Shown one piece after another: positions 1 to 7,148 of a stretch of 10,613 nt of DNA. The notes below the pieces were generated by a model. It ran no database searches. It saw nothing but the letters and a program-made list of their open reading frames with translations, and was not told the DNA's origin. The position numbers and the translations under genes were made by a program. Position 1 is the first letter of the stretch, and every line of letters begins with the position of its first letter. The stretch comes from Desulfobacterales bacterium (GTDB lineage Bacteria; Desulfobacterota; DSM-4660; Desulfatiglandales; Desulfatiglandaceae). The stretch spans positions 1-10,613 of the forward strand of contig JAKLQB010000825.1 of NCBI GenBank assembly GCA_022013615.1. The letters are read 5' to 3'.

Positions 1-207
1 CCAGCAGATGCTGCAGCTATTGCAATTAGTAAGATCAATATCGGCAACGATTCCTTCCGCCTCAATGAAGCCATTCTTCATTGGGATAGAGGCCCTTATG
101 GCCGCACCAATGCCCTCTTCACAGGTCTCTTTCAGGGTCTTGGGATTCTTTGCACATCCACAGAGAGCCACACCGTCAGCCGGGAAATCCAATGGACCGA
201 GTTTTAT
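1..207 (-). pseudogene. Inverted partial copy of the hdrA-like gene (runs off the left edge)
   Basis: Read on the minus strand from 207 down to 1, this segment is open and encodes the part of an HdrA-type flavoprotein just before and into its first ferredoxin motif. It begins KLGPLDFPADGVALCG, continues through GIGAAIRAS and ends in the CxxCxxC motif at the window edge. KLxPxDFxxDGV is the usual HdrA sequence near the end of the FAD domain, so this strand carries the natural reading, while the plus strand of 115-209 is antisense. The reading starts abruptly at about 207-209 with no start codon, exactly where the plus-strand copy begins. It is therefore a fragment, not a gene with its own start. 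It could be a real inverted duplication or a chimera at the end of a contig. Confidence 0.6.
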
Positions 208-323
208 ATGGCGTTGGTGCGGCCATGAGGGCCTCTATCCCAATGAAGAATGGCTTCATTGAGGCGGAAGGAATCGTTGCCGATATTGATCTTACTAATT
301 GCGATAGCTGCAGCATCTGCTGG
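1..323. repeat. 114-bp inverted repeat (fold-back) with 95-bp spacer
   Basis: Positions 1-114 are the reverse complement of 210-323, pairing so that the two coordinates sum to 324. There are only three mismatches, at 21/303, 97/227 and 111/213. The repeat reaches the first base of the window, so its full length is unknown. Homology ends at 114/210; the spacer 115-209 is single copy. All three differences are transitions and all change an amino acid (N/D, I/M, I/V), so the arms are not identical copies. Confidence 0.95.
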
Positions 324-881
324 AAGCGGTGCCCTTATGGCGCAATAAAGGTGAATGAGAACAAGGAACCCGAAGTTATTAAGGCCCTCTGCAAGGGGTG
401 TGGCCTTTGTGCGGCGGACTGCCCGAAGGAATGCATCACCATTGTCCATTACTCTGATGAGCAACTGCTTGCCCAGGTGGAAGCGGCCCTGGAAGAAAAT
501 CCCGAGAAAAAGATACTCGGTTTTGTCTGCCACTGGTGTGCACTGGGTGGCGTGGATATGGCAGGAGTGAGCAGGCTCCAGTACCCTCCAAACGGGCGAC
601 TCATACGGGTAATGTGTTCGGCCAGGGTGCCCACCAAACTGATTGAACGCGCCTACGAACTGGGCGCAGCAGGGGTCTTGGTGGCCGGTTGTGAGTTTCC
701 TACCTGCCATTATATAACCGGCAACTATGCCTGTGAGTCCAGGATCAAACGCGCAAGGAAAAAGCTGGCCAAGAAGGGGTACAATGCGGATAACCTGTGG
801 CTTACGTGGTGCTCGGCCGCAGATGGACCGAAGTTTGCAAATGTCATGAGAGATATGGTGAAAGAACTTGGGCTTGGATAA
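210..881 (+). CDS. HdrA-MvhD fusion, C-terminal part (ferredoxin domain plus MvhD/FlpD domain)
   Basis: This is the C-terminal end of a heterodisulfide-reductase A-like flavoprotein fused to the delta subunit of methyl-viologen-reducing hydrogenase (MvhD/FlpD). The first part carries two 4Fe-4S motifs, CDSCSICWKRCP and CKGCGLCAADCP. The second part is MvhD-like: VCHWC, the strongly conserved AGVSRLQYPPN, then MCSARV and GCEFPTCHYITGNY, whose cysteines would hold a 2Fe-2S cluster. In the family, HdrA bifurcates electrons at FAD and MvhD passes electrons in from a hydrogenase or dehydrogenase partner. The FAD domain is missing because the natural reading is interrupted at 209/210. An ATG at 150 is in frame, but residues before 210 are antisense of the real gene, so I reject it as a start. 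The gene ends in TAA and lies 141 bp before the HdrC-GltD fusion, same strand, probably the same operon. Confidence 0.88.
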   Translation, partial: GVGAAMRASIPMKNGFIEAEGIVADIDLTNCDSCSICWKRCPYGAIKVNENKEPEVIKALCKGCGLCAADCPKECITIVHYSDEQLLAQVEAALEENPEKKILGFVCHWCALGGVDMAGVSRLQYPPNGRLIRVMCSARVPTKLIERAYELGAAGVLVAGCEFPTCHYITGNYACESRIKRARKKLAKKGYNADNLWLTWCSAADGPKFANVMRDMVKELGLG

Positions 882-959
882 TTTGATTTGCGATTTTGGA
901 TTGCCGATTTTTTATTGGAAAAAAGGTGCGGATAAAAAAGATAGTATAAATTCTTTTAA

Positions 960-978
960 GTCCCGCTCATAGCGGGAC
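960..978. repeat. Perfect 8-bp GC-rich hairpin
   Basis: GTCCCGCT and AGCGGGAC form an 8-bp perfect stem around a CAT loop. It lies 45 bases before the start of the HdrC-GltD gene. No T run follows, so it is more likely an mRNA processing or stability hairpin, or a dispersed intergenic repeat, than a terminator. Confidence 0.7.
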
Positions 979-983
979 GTTAT

Positions 984-1006
984 ATAAAATCGCGAAGCGA
1001 TTTTAT
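984..1006. repeat. Perfect 10-bp hairpin with GAA loop
   Basis: ATAAAATCGC and GCGATTTTAT form a 10-bp perfect stem with a GAA loop, only 5 bases after the preceding hairpin. The right arm contains a TTTT tract, so it could weakly terminate or pause transcription ahead of the gene at 1023. Confidence 0.7.
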
Positions 1007-1022
1007 GAAGGTTTAAAGGCAT

Positions 1023-2762
1023 ATGGATACGAGTAGAGCTTTAGCAGAAAAATTTAGTGACGTGGAAATGTTCAGGGCCTGTGAACAGTGCGGATGTTGT
1101 AGCTCCGCATGTCCTATTACAGGTGTAAACGGGTTTAATGTCAGGCGAATAATCAGACACATCGAGCTCGATTTAATAGACGAGATTGCTGATACGCCTT
1201 TTCCGTGGTCCTGTACCACATGCGGGAGATGTGAAGAGGTCTGCCCCAATGGCATTGCGATCCTTGATATCATAAGGCCCCTCCGGTCCATGTCGCCAGG
1301 GGAACTCGTGCCTGACTGGCCGCCTTGCACCAGGGCCTGCCCCGCCGGTATAGATATACCGGGATACATTAGGCTTATTGCTGAAGGAAAGCTGGATGAG
1401 GCCTGCGCCTTGATTATGGAAAAGGTGCCTTTCCCGGGTATTCTGGGCAGGGTATGTATGCACCCCTGCGAAGATGCGTGCAGGCGTACGGAGGTTTTCA
1501 ATCAACCTATCTCAATATGCGCGCTCAAGCGTTATGCAGCGGATAAGGCAGGCAATGTATTTGAGAGGGCCTCAAAGATAAAAGAAAGCACAGGTCACAA
1601 AGTGGCCGTTATCGGGGCAGGTCCTGCCGGTCTGACAGCAGCCTTTTATCTGCGAAAAAAGGGACATGGTGTAACGGTTTTTGAGGCCCTGCCTGAGCCC
1701 GGTGGTATGATGCGCTTTGGCATTCCCGACTACCGGCTACCAAAGGATATCCTCAGGGCTGAGATAAAGGAGATAGAGGATATTGGTGTTGAGATAAGGA
1801 CAAATACAAAGGCTCATTCAATACAAAGGCTGTTTGAAGAGGGCTTTAATGCCGTCTTTCTGGCCATTGGGGCGCACCAGGGCCTAAGGATAGGGGTTGA
1901 TGGTGAGGACAGCCCTGGGGTGATTGAGGGTGTAACCTTTTTGAGAGATGTAAGTCTGGGTAAGAAGGTGGAAGTTGGGAGTAGAGTGGCTGTCATTGGC
2001 GGCGGTAATGCTGCCATAGATTCAGCTCGGACGGCGCTTCGCCTTGGGGCCAAGGAGGTGACTGTCATCTATCGGCGCACCCAGGCTGAGATGCCGGCCA
2101 GCCCTGAAGAAATTGACGGGGCTACCGCTGAGGGAGTAGAAATTCACTACCTGTCGGCGCCGTCAAGGATAGTGAGCCAGGATGGCAAAGTGGAGCTGGA
2201 GTGTATTCGTATGAAGTTGGGTGCAGTGGATGCCAGTGGCAGGCGGCGACCAGAACCAATTAAGGACACTGAATTTACCATGGGCTTTGATACTATTATT
2301 ACTGCCATTGGTCAACGACCGGAGATTCCCAGCCAGTTTGATTTAGCCATTGGTCGTGAGGATGTCGTCCAGGCTGACCCTAACACCCTTGCCACCAGCA
2401 GAGAAGGAGTTTTTGCCGGTGGCGATTTGATCAGTGGACCAGCTTCGGTTATTGAGGCCATTGCGGCCGGCCGCAAGGCTGCAGGCTCGATAGACAAATT
2501 TTTGGGCGGAGACGGCGATATAGAGGAATCTATTGCCGTAAGGCCTGATACCGAGGCGTACAACGGGAAAAGGGAAAGTGGATTTGCAGACCTGAAAAGG
2601 GTTGAAACGCCGGCCATACCCCTTTCAGAAAGACATGGTGGATTCACAGAGGTTGATCTCTGTTTTGATGACGATCATGCCATAAGTGAAGCAAAAAGGT
2701 GCCTCCAATGTGATTTGGAATTGAATTTGGCAAATAAGGCTTTTACAGGAAACAGAACATAG
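1023..2762 (+). CDS. HdrC-GltD type fusion: iron-sulfur flavoprotein NAD(P)H oxidoreductase
   Basis: A 579-residue fusion. Residues 20-30 and 64-74 carry two CxxCxxCxxxCP motifs in the HdrC arrangement (CEQCGCCSSACP and CTTCGRCEEVCP). Residues 100-160 match the Fer4_20 domain of the glutamate synthase small subunit and dihydropyrimidine dehydrogenase (C102, C106, then C145, C149, C153 in CMHPCEDACRR). From residue 192 a two-dinucleotide-fold flavoprotein follows: FAD motif GAGPAG at 198-203, NAD(P)H motif GGGNAA at 326-331, and the second FAD motif GVFAGGD at 462-468. A final CLQCD sits at 560-564. By family knowledge it should move electrons between NAD(P)H and an HdrA/HdrB partner through the HdrC clusters, in the cytoplasm. 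Its neighbour, an HdrA-MvhD fusion on the same strand, supports a shared complex. No glutamate synthase large subunit is present, so a role in glutamate synthesis is unlikely. The exact partner and direction of flow are inference. Confidence 0.9.
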   Translation: MDTSRALAEKFSDVEMFRACEQCGCCSSACPITGVNGFNVRRIIRHIELDLIDEIADTPFPWSCTTCGRCEEVCPNGIAILDIIRPLRSMSPGELVPDWPPCTRACPAGIDIPGYIRLIAEGKLDEACALIMEKVPFPGILGRVCMHPCEDACRRTEVFNQPISICALKRYAADKAGNVFERASKIKESTGHKVAVIGAGPAGLTAAFYLRKKGHGVTVFEALPEPGGMMRFGIPDYRLPKDILRAEIKEIEDIGVEIRTNTKAHSIQRLFEEGFNAVFLAIGAHQGLRIGVDGEDSPGVIEGVTFLRDVSLGKKVEVGSRVAVIGGGNAAIDSARTALRLGAKEVTVIYRRTQAEMPASPEEIDGATAEGVEIHYLSAPSRIVSQDGKVELECIRMKLGAVDASGRRRPEPIKDTEFTMGFDTIITAIGQRPEIPSQFDLAIGREDVVQADPNTLATSREGVFAGGDLISGPASVIEAIAAGRKAAGSIDKFLGGDGDIEESIAVRPDTEAYNGKRESGFADLKRVETPAIPLSERHGGFTEVDLCFDDDHAISEAKRCLQCDLELNLANKAFTGNRT

Positions 2763-2787
2763 CTTCTTTATTTAGTGCCCGACCCTT

Positions 2788-2899
2788 TTACCTGCCATCA
2801 TGCACGGACAACAAGGGGGTTTCGTACTTGACCCGCTTTTCACTGCCGATATTGCCCACAATGACCTCTCCCGTGTAACCAAAATCCTGGCCGAGGCTC
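2788..2899 (-). pseudogene. Relic of a class III adenylate/guanylate cyclase
   Basis: On the minus strand, immediately after the stop codon of the SNF2 gene and in another frame, the DNA encodes TGEVIVGNIGSEKRVKYE (from within 2821-2877). This is the signature of class III nucleotidyl cyclase catalytic domains, usually seen as TGEVVVGNIGSEKR followed by a tyrosine and a VIGD-type loop. Here the match stops after KYE, and a TAA at 2788-2790 follows 11 codons later. About ten residues precede it before the homology is lost at the SNF2 end. It has no start and is far too short to function. I read it as debris of an older gene replaced or cut when the SNF2 gene arrived. Confidence 0.55.
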
Positions 2900-5800
2900 A
2901 GGAAGATTGCATATTACTGCAAGAAGGAGCTGACAGCAATTCAATCAACTCCGCCCTTGAAAAGCTCCTTAGGATCCCTGGATCACTTTCCTTAACAACA
3001 CTGTCCATCAAATTTCGCTTTTTTTCAATGATGGCCGATATTTTTTCCTCCAAAGTCCCTTCGGTCACCAGCTTGAAGACCTGAACACCACGTTTTTGAC
3101 CAATCCTGTGGACCCTGTCCGTGGCCTGGTCTTCCCTGGCCGCATTCCACCACCGATCATAATGGATGACCACCGAGGCGGCTACCAGATCTATGCCTGT
3201 GCCCCCGGCCTTCAGACTTCCCACATATAACCGGCAATCAGGGTTATTGTTAAATCTGGATATAATTTCACCCCGCTTTCGGCTTGCTCCCGTAAGAGTC
3301 ACAAAGTCCACATTTTGAGTTTGCAGAAATCCTTCTATTATCTTTATCATCCCCAGGAACTGGCTATAAACAACAACCTTCTGCCCGCAATCAAGGCTCT
3401 CCGCAATAAGCTCCTTAAATAGCTCCCATTTGCCTGACTGGTATTGCTCATAATCGTCCGGCGTTCCCTCTACCATTGCAGGATGATTGCAGATCTGCTT
3501 GAGGAGGTTCAGTAAGGCGAAAATGTGAATATAGGGGACAGGTTCTTCACCAGCCTTTAACACCTGGAGTAAGCCTTTACCCCTTGAAGAGATTGCATCC
3601 CGATAGAGCTTTACCTGATCATCACTAAGACGGCAGGACCGGATATCTTCAATCTTTTCAGGGAGATCATCAAGCACTGTCTCTTTAAGGCGGCGTAGTG
3701 TAAAAGGGGATATAAGCCTGCTCAGTTCCTCTTTCGTGGTCGTATCCAGGCCGAGCTCGATCGGTTTGACATATCGGGAATCGAAATCCTTATCAGTGCC
3801 AAAATAGCCCGGTATCGTCAAATCAAAAAGGGCCTTCAATTCACTCAGTCTATTCTCGATGGGAGTCCCTGTCAGCCCCAGTTTCATACGGGCCTTGATA
3901 TCTTTTGCAGAGCAGTAGGCCAGGGTCTGGGGATTCTTGATGTGTTGAATTTCATCGAAAACAGCGAGAGAAAAAGAAATGTCCTTCAGCTTTTCAATAT
4001 CCCACCGAAGGATACCGTATGAGGTCAATAACACGTCGCTATCCTTGAGTGCTTTTTCCAGGTCCCTCTGGCCACCATGGTACTGCACTGTCTTCAACCC
4101 AGGCGCATGGTCACGTATTTTGTTGTCCCAATGGCTTAGAACAGTGGTGGGGCAAACCACCAGAAAAGGCCCTTTGACATTTTCATGTTCCCGCAGGCCC
4201 ACCATAAAGGACATAACCTCATGGGTCTTACCAAGGCCCATATCATCGCACAGCAACCCTCCGAGCCCATTTTCAAACAGAAACCAAATCCACTCCACGC
4301 CCCTCTCCTGATAGGGCCTCAAGGTTGAAGTCATGCCCTTTAGTTCAGGCAAAGGCCTCATTGGTCTCAATTCGAGCATTCTTTTGAGCAGGTCAGCACG
4401 GTCGCCATCACCTGTTATATCCACGGGCTTCATTCTGGTAGCTGTTAAATGGAAAAGATCCATCCGGGACAGCTTTATAGCGCTTGATTCCTCTGAAAGC
4501 TTCTCCCCTTTACTTCGATTCAGAATGGAATCAAGGGCATCCAGATCCCGGGATTTACAGTCCACCCATCCCTCATCAGTACCGATGTAACGCTGGCCTT
4601 CTTCCCTTGCTCGCATGATCTCAACCAGAGATACAGATGTATTTCCAAACCCGTATTTCACCGAAAGCCAGCACCAGTCCCTGTCTAAGGCCTCCGGCGT
4701 GATCTCGATTCGATCAACTTGCTTGAAGATCTTAAGGCTTTTGACCTCAGCATCTACAAGGTGCGGGCCTTCAAGGAGTTCATCCCCGAACTCCTCCAAA
4801 AAAGTTGGGACCTGGGATTTTTTGAGGACCATTTTTACCGGCGACTTGAACTTTCTCTCCATCCTCCCCGGTGGTTCCAGTTCAGCAAGGATACCCAATT
4901 CTTTGATATAGATCAGATCTCCATATCGGAAGCGTTCCAGGTCCTCTCTCTCAAAAAATCTTTCCTCTCCACTTTCCTGGATGAGCTGGATGACGGGCCG
5001 AACCTCCATATCGAGCTGGGTGCTTATGGCAACCTTGAAAATAGATTTGAGGGGAATGGGGTGTATGGCCAGGTCATGCTGGTTGGGAAGGAATTCTTTC
5101 AGAGTGATAAGCAGTCTTTTCACCCTGTTACGAGGTACCTCCATGCGAAAAGCAGTATCTCCTGACGGACCTTTGCAGGCGACCGTGAACGACCCGGTGG
5201 TCCCCTCAATGGCCGGATGAAAGGAGCACCCTGTGGCGCCAAATTCGCGATAGCCGTGATAGGCAGCCCGGTACCAGAAGCTTTCCTCTAAAGTCTGTCG
5301 GCGTGTCTTAAAGTCCCGGTCCATCATAAAGCGCTCACTTTCGGTCAGAGTGAGGAGGGCAAGCCTCTCAAGTACTTTGCCCCTGTGTGGAGCAGCATTC
5401 TCATCTGGAGCTTTCCCGCAGCGCTCCAGAAACCGGGAAAGGTCGGGGCCCTGTGAAATATAATAGAGCATTTCCTCCCCATCGGAGCCTACCACCTTTG
5501 TCAGTTTTTTCTCCCTGTAAGTGGCAGATTGCATGCGGACTGATAGTGGCTTCTCCCGAGAGCCATCTGCCAATACAGTAGCAAGGCTGTACCAGATACT
5601 CGACCTGAAACCTTCCTCGATACTTCCACCTTTCAGGCTTTTCTTAAGGGCCTTGTAGATTTCAACCAGTTCCAAGATGTGAGTGCAGGTTCTGTCCCTC
5701 GAAATAGCGCAGGAGCACAATCTCTGGGTATGTCCCAAAGGGCTGCTCTCCACAAAACAGGCTATACCGGGCCTCTTGTCTGCCGGATGTGGCAGTAATG

Positions 5801-5924
5801 CCAATGCATGGCGATGAAACTCCACACGGCTTAGATCGTCCTCCGAAATGTTCTGCTTGCGCGCTCGCTTTACATTCCTTTGTGATCCCTGCGCCCCTAA
5901 TTTTTTTGTTCCGCTCTTTCCCAT
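2898..5924 (-). CDS. SNF2-family DEAD/DEAH helicase with SWIM zinc finger
   Basis: About 1008 residues if started at the ATG at 5924. The N-terminal region holds a SWIM zinc finger (CSC, seven residues, then CTH, near residues 70-82). A long middle region follows, then the SNF2 ATPase: DDMGLGKT (Walker A, about 560-567), DEIQ (Walker B, about 657-660), GLTGTPIEN, and the C-terminal helicase lobe with GGTGIDL and DRVHRIGQ. Proteins of this type use ATP to translocate on duplex DNA and remodel protein-DNA complexes; SWIM fingers bind DNA or protein. The Walker B box reads DEIQ rather than the commoner DEAH or DEAQ. An in-frame TTG at 5963 would add 13 residues, but it lies inside a TTGACA promoter-like box and lacks a ribosome site; the ATG at 5924 has GAGAG upstream. 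It converges on the HdrC-GltD gene and stands alone. The cellular role cannot be set from the sequence; such genes are frequent in accessory and defence-related regions. Confidence 0.92.
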   Translation of the reverse strand: MGKSGTKKLGAQGSQRNVKRARKQNISEDDLSRVEFHRHALALLPHPADKRPGIACFVESSPLGHTQRLCSCAISRDRTCTHILELVEIYKALKKSLKGGSIEEGFRSSIWYSLATVLADGSREKPLSVRMQSATYREKKLTKVVGSDGEEMLYYISQGPDLSRFLERCGKAPDENAAPHRGKVLERLALLTLTESERFMMDRDFKTRRQTLEESFWYRAAYHGYREFGATGCSFHPAIEGTTGSFTVACKGPSGDTAFRMEVPRNRVKRLLITLKEFLPNQHDLAIHPIPLKSIFKVAISTQLDMEVRPVIQLIQESGEERFFEREDLERFRYGDLIYIKELGILAELEPPGRMERKFKSPVKMVLKKSQVPTFLEEFGDELLEGPHLVDAEVKSLKIFKQVDRIEITPEALDRDWCWLSVKYGFGNTSVSLVEIMRAREEGQRYIGTDEGWVDCKSRDLDALDSILNRSKGEKLSEESSAIKLSRMDLFHLTATRMKPVDITGDGDRADLLKRMLELRPMRPLPELKGMTSTLRPYQERGVEWIWFLFENGLGGLLCDDMGLGKTHEVMSFMVGLREHENVKGPFLVVCPTTVLSHWDNKIRDHAPGLKTVQYHGGQRDLEKALKDSDVLLTSYGILRWDIEKLKDISFSLAVFDEIQHIKNPQTLAYCSAKDIKARMKLGLTGTPIENRLSELKALFDLTIPGYFGTDKDFDSRYVKPIELGLDTTTKEELSRLISPFTLRRLKETVLDDLPEKIEDIRSCRLSDDQVKLYRDAISSRGKGLLQVLKAGEEPVPYIHIFALLNLLKQICNHPAMVEGTPDDYEQYQSGKWELFKELIAESLDCGQKVVVYSQFLGMIKIIEGFLQTQNVDFVTLTGASRKRGEIISRFNNNPDCRLYVGSLKAGGTGIDLVAASVVIHYDRWWNAAREDQATDRVHRIGQKRGVQVFKLVTEGTLEEKISAIIEKKRNLMDSVVKESDPGILRSFSRAELIELLSAPSCSNMQSS

Positions 5925-5934
5925 CCTGTCACTC

Positions 5935-5963
5935 TCTATAGATATCAGCCATGGATCTGTCAA
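5935..5963 (-). promoter_or_regulatory. Candidate sigma-70 promoter for the SNF2 gene
   Basis: On the minus strand TTGACA (5963-5958) is followed after 17 bases by TATAGA (5940-5935). The -35 box is a perfect match and the spacing is ideal; the -10 box matches four of six. Transcription would start only a few bases before the ATG at 5924, giving an almost leaderless mRNA, which is a reason for caution. Confidence 0.35.
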
Positions 5964-6063
5964 GAGGAACTGGATTGACTAAATGATTACGAAAACACAC
6001 AAAACCGGCGATTTCGTGACACAATAATACGAAAAAGAGCCCAGACAAACAAACGTATATCAT

Positions 6064-6167
6064 GTAAGTTCTCAATAAATCCGGGCAGTTCAACTGCTTC
6101 CCCCTTTTGCAAAGGGGGATCGAGGGGGATTTTTTTTAGATTCAGCCCGGGCTTATTGAGAACTTAC
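6064..6167. mobile_element. MITE-like element with terminal inverted repeats and target duplication
   Basis: A 104-bp element. Its ends, 6064-6086 and 6145-6167, are 23-bp inverted repeats with two mismatches, the outer part reading GTAAGTTCTCAATAA. It is flanked by direct repeats of TATATCATG at 6056-6064 and 6168-6176 (8 or 9 bp, depending on whether the outer G belongs to the element), as expected for a transposase-made target duplication. Inside is a perfect CCCCCTTT / AAAGGGGG hairpin at 6100-6118, then a T-rich run at 6131-6137. There is no coding capacity, so it would need a transposase supplied elsewhere. A half copy of the end lies at 8009-8030. The internal CCCCC/GGGGG hairpin type is widespread in environmental bacterial genomes. 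Confidence 0.75.
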
Positions 6168-6173
6168 TATATC

Positions 6174-6332
6174 ATGACAGAACATCCTGAAATCTTAGCT
6201 GAAATACTCCAAAAGGCACGGTCCTATGAATTGAGGCATTTCGATTTATCTAATAAAAACATGCCAGCATCTTTTATATTATGCTATATGTTGAGGAGAT
6301 ACGGGGCGAGGTCATTGCGCATGATGATATAA
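6174..6332 (+). CDS. Small unrecognised ORF, 52 residues, possibly a remnant
   Basis: An open frame starting MTEHPEILAEILQKARS and ending at TAA 6330-6332. Its ATG lies inside the right-hand target duplication of the MITE, so the element sits directly upstream of the start, and no ribosome site is visible. I do not recognise the product. Another frame over the second half reads EEIRGEVIAHDDIRTC, which also looks protein-like, so this may be a decayed gene with a frameshift rather than a working small gene. The rest of the gap up to radC (6333-6385) shows nothing clear. Confidence 0.2.
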   Translation: MTEHPEILAEILQKARSYELRHFDLSNKNMPASFILCYMLRRYGARSLRMMI

Positions 6333-6385
6333 GAACCTGTTTTGTTGGAAGAATCAAATGACAAGAGCAGATAAATTGGCGATGA

Positions 6386-7096
6386 ATGGAAAAGACAAAA
6401 GAGGTAATAGATAGTCTTCACATAAAGGACTGGCCTGAAGGGGATCGGCCCAGGGAAATGCTTTTGGATAAAGGCCCGGAGGCATTGAGTGATGCAGCGC
6501 TTTTGGCTATTCTTTTGAGAACCGGCAGGCAGGGGCAAAATGCTATCGCTCTCGCCAGGGAGATGATAGTTAAGTTTGGTGGGCTTCATGGATTGATGTC
6601 AACAACATCTGAGGATTTGTTGGGTGTTAAGGGGATAGGAAAGGCGAAAGTAGCCCAGATTTTAGCTGCCATGGAAATTGTCAAACGCCAGCTTAGGCAG
6701 CCGCTTAAGAAAATCAACATTATTGACAATCCCCATCATCTATTTGAATATCTAAAAGTGTCAATGAGTAATCTTTCCCGTGAGGAGTTTCGAGTGCTCC
6801 ATTTGAACAGATCAAAACACCTGATTGCAGAAGAGGTCCTTTTCCGTGGGACGGTCAATGAATCCTCAATTTATACTCGCGAAGTTATTGAATCGGCCTT
6901 AAGGAAAAAAGCTTCGGCCCTTATTTTTGCACATAATCATCCCACCGGACCGGCTGAGGCCAGCCAGGAGGATGTTGAATTGACCAGATCACTGATAAAC
7001 GCATGCAGGGCCGTTGATATTCCAGTTCTGGATCACGTTATTGTGGGGAATGACGGTTTCTTGAGCATGAGGCAGGAACAACCCGAACTTTTTTGA
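6386..7096 (+). CDS. radC: RadC family (JAB/JAMM domain) protein
   Basis: A 236-residue protein of normal family length. The N-terminal half has a helix-hairpin-helix-like segment around residues 78-98 (LLGVKGIGKAKVAQIL). The C-terminal half is the JAB/JAMM-type domain: E149/E150 in AEEVLFRGTVNESS, then HNHPTG at 183-188 and S193-x-x-D196, matching the family metal-binding pattern. The old assignment to DNA repair has not held up well; many copies ride with integrative elements and restriction loci. The first ATG of the open frame is used; the ribosome site is poor. The ORF6N pseudogene follows after 52 bp. A decayed second radC fragment at 8041-8137 shows that the locus has been duplicated or has received another copy. 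Confidence 0.93.
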   Translation: MEKTKEVIDSLHIKDWPEGDRPREMLLDKGPEALSDAALLAILLRTGRQGQNAIALAREMIVKFGGLHGLMSTTSEDLLGVKGIGKAKVAQILAAMEIVKRQLRQPLKKINIIDNPHHLFEYLKVSMSNLSREEFRVLHLNRSKHLIAEEVLFRGTVNESSIYTREVIESALRKKASALIFAHNHPTGPAEASQEDVELTRSLINACRAVDIPVLDHVIVGNDGFLSMRQEQPELF

Positions 7097-7104
7097 CAGG
7101 ATAA

Positions 7105-7121
7105 CCCCGCGTTCCGCGGGG
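7105..7121. repeat. GC-rich hairpin after radC
   Basis: CCCCGCG and CGCGGGG form a perfect 7-bp stem around TTC, 8 bases after the radC stop codon. No T run follows, so termination is uncertain. It resembles the CCCGC/GCGGG hairpin at 960-978 and may belong to a dispersed hairpin class. Confidence 0.55.
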
Positions 7122-7148
7122 CAGGCACGGAGAGACAAGATATTTATT

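Larger units (their letters stand above)
882..1022 (+). other. Intergenic gap with GATTTGCGATT-type low-complexity repeat
   Basis: The gap between the two redox genes starts with short imperfect repeats of the GATTTGCGATTTTGGATTGCCGATT type at 886-911. An A-rich stretch follows, and then two hairpins annotated separately. Neither hairpin is directly followed by a T run, so a classic terminator is not evident, and the genes may still be co-transcribed. The ribosome site before 1023 is weak (AAGG at about 1008-1011 and again at 1016-1019). Confidence 0.5.

Noticed and set aside
150..209. ATG at 150 as the start of the HdrA-MvhD protein
   Set aside because: The 20 residues it would add are the antisense reading of true hdrA sequence in the fold-back spacer, with no family similarity.
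1..323. Diversity-generating retroelement template/variable repeat pair, suggested by same-direction A/G differences
   Set aside because: Only three differences, the repeats are inverted rather than direct, and no reverse transcriptase is visible.
204..710. 168-residue minus-strand open frame across the hdrA region
   Set aside because: It is a different-frame shadow of the HdrA-MvhD gene; the natural minus-strand reading of 1-207 is in another frame.
1023..2762. Glutamate synthase small subunit (gltD)
   Set aside because: The N-terminal HdrC-type clusters and the HdrA-MvhD neighbour, with no large subunit, fit an Hdr-linked oxidoreductase better.
2800..3084. 94-residue plus-strand open frame
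   Set aside because: It is antisense to the SNF2 3' end and the cyclase relic, and has no domain or ribosome site.
4719..5165. 148-residue plus-strand open frame inside the SNF2 gene
   Set aside because: Antisense shadow of a well-supported helicase gene.
7105..7121. Rho-independent terminator after radC
   Set aside because: The stem is good but no T run follows.
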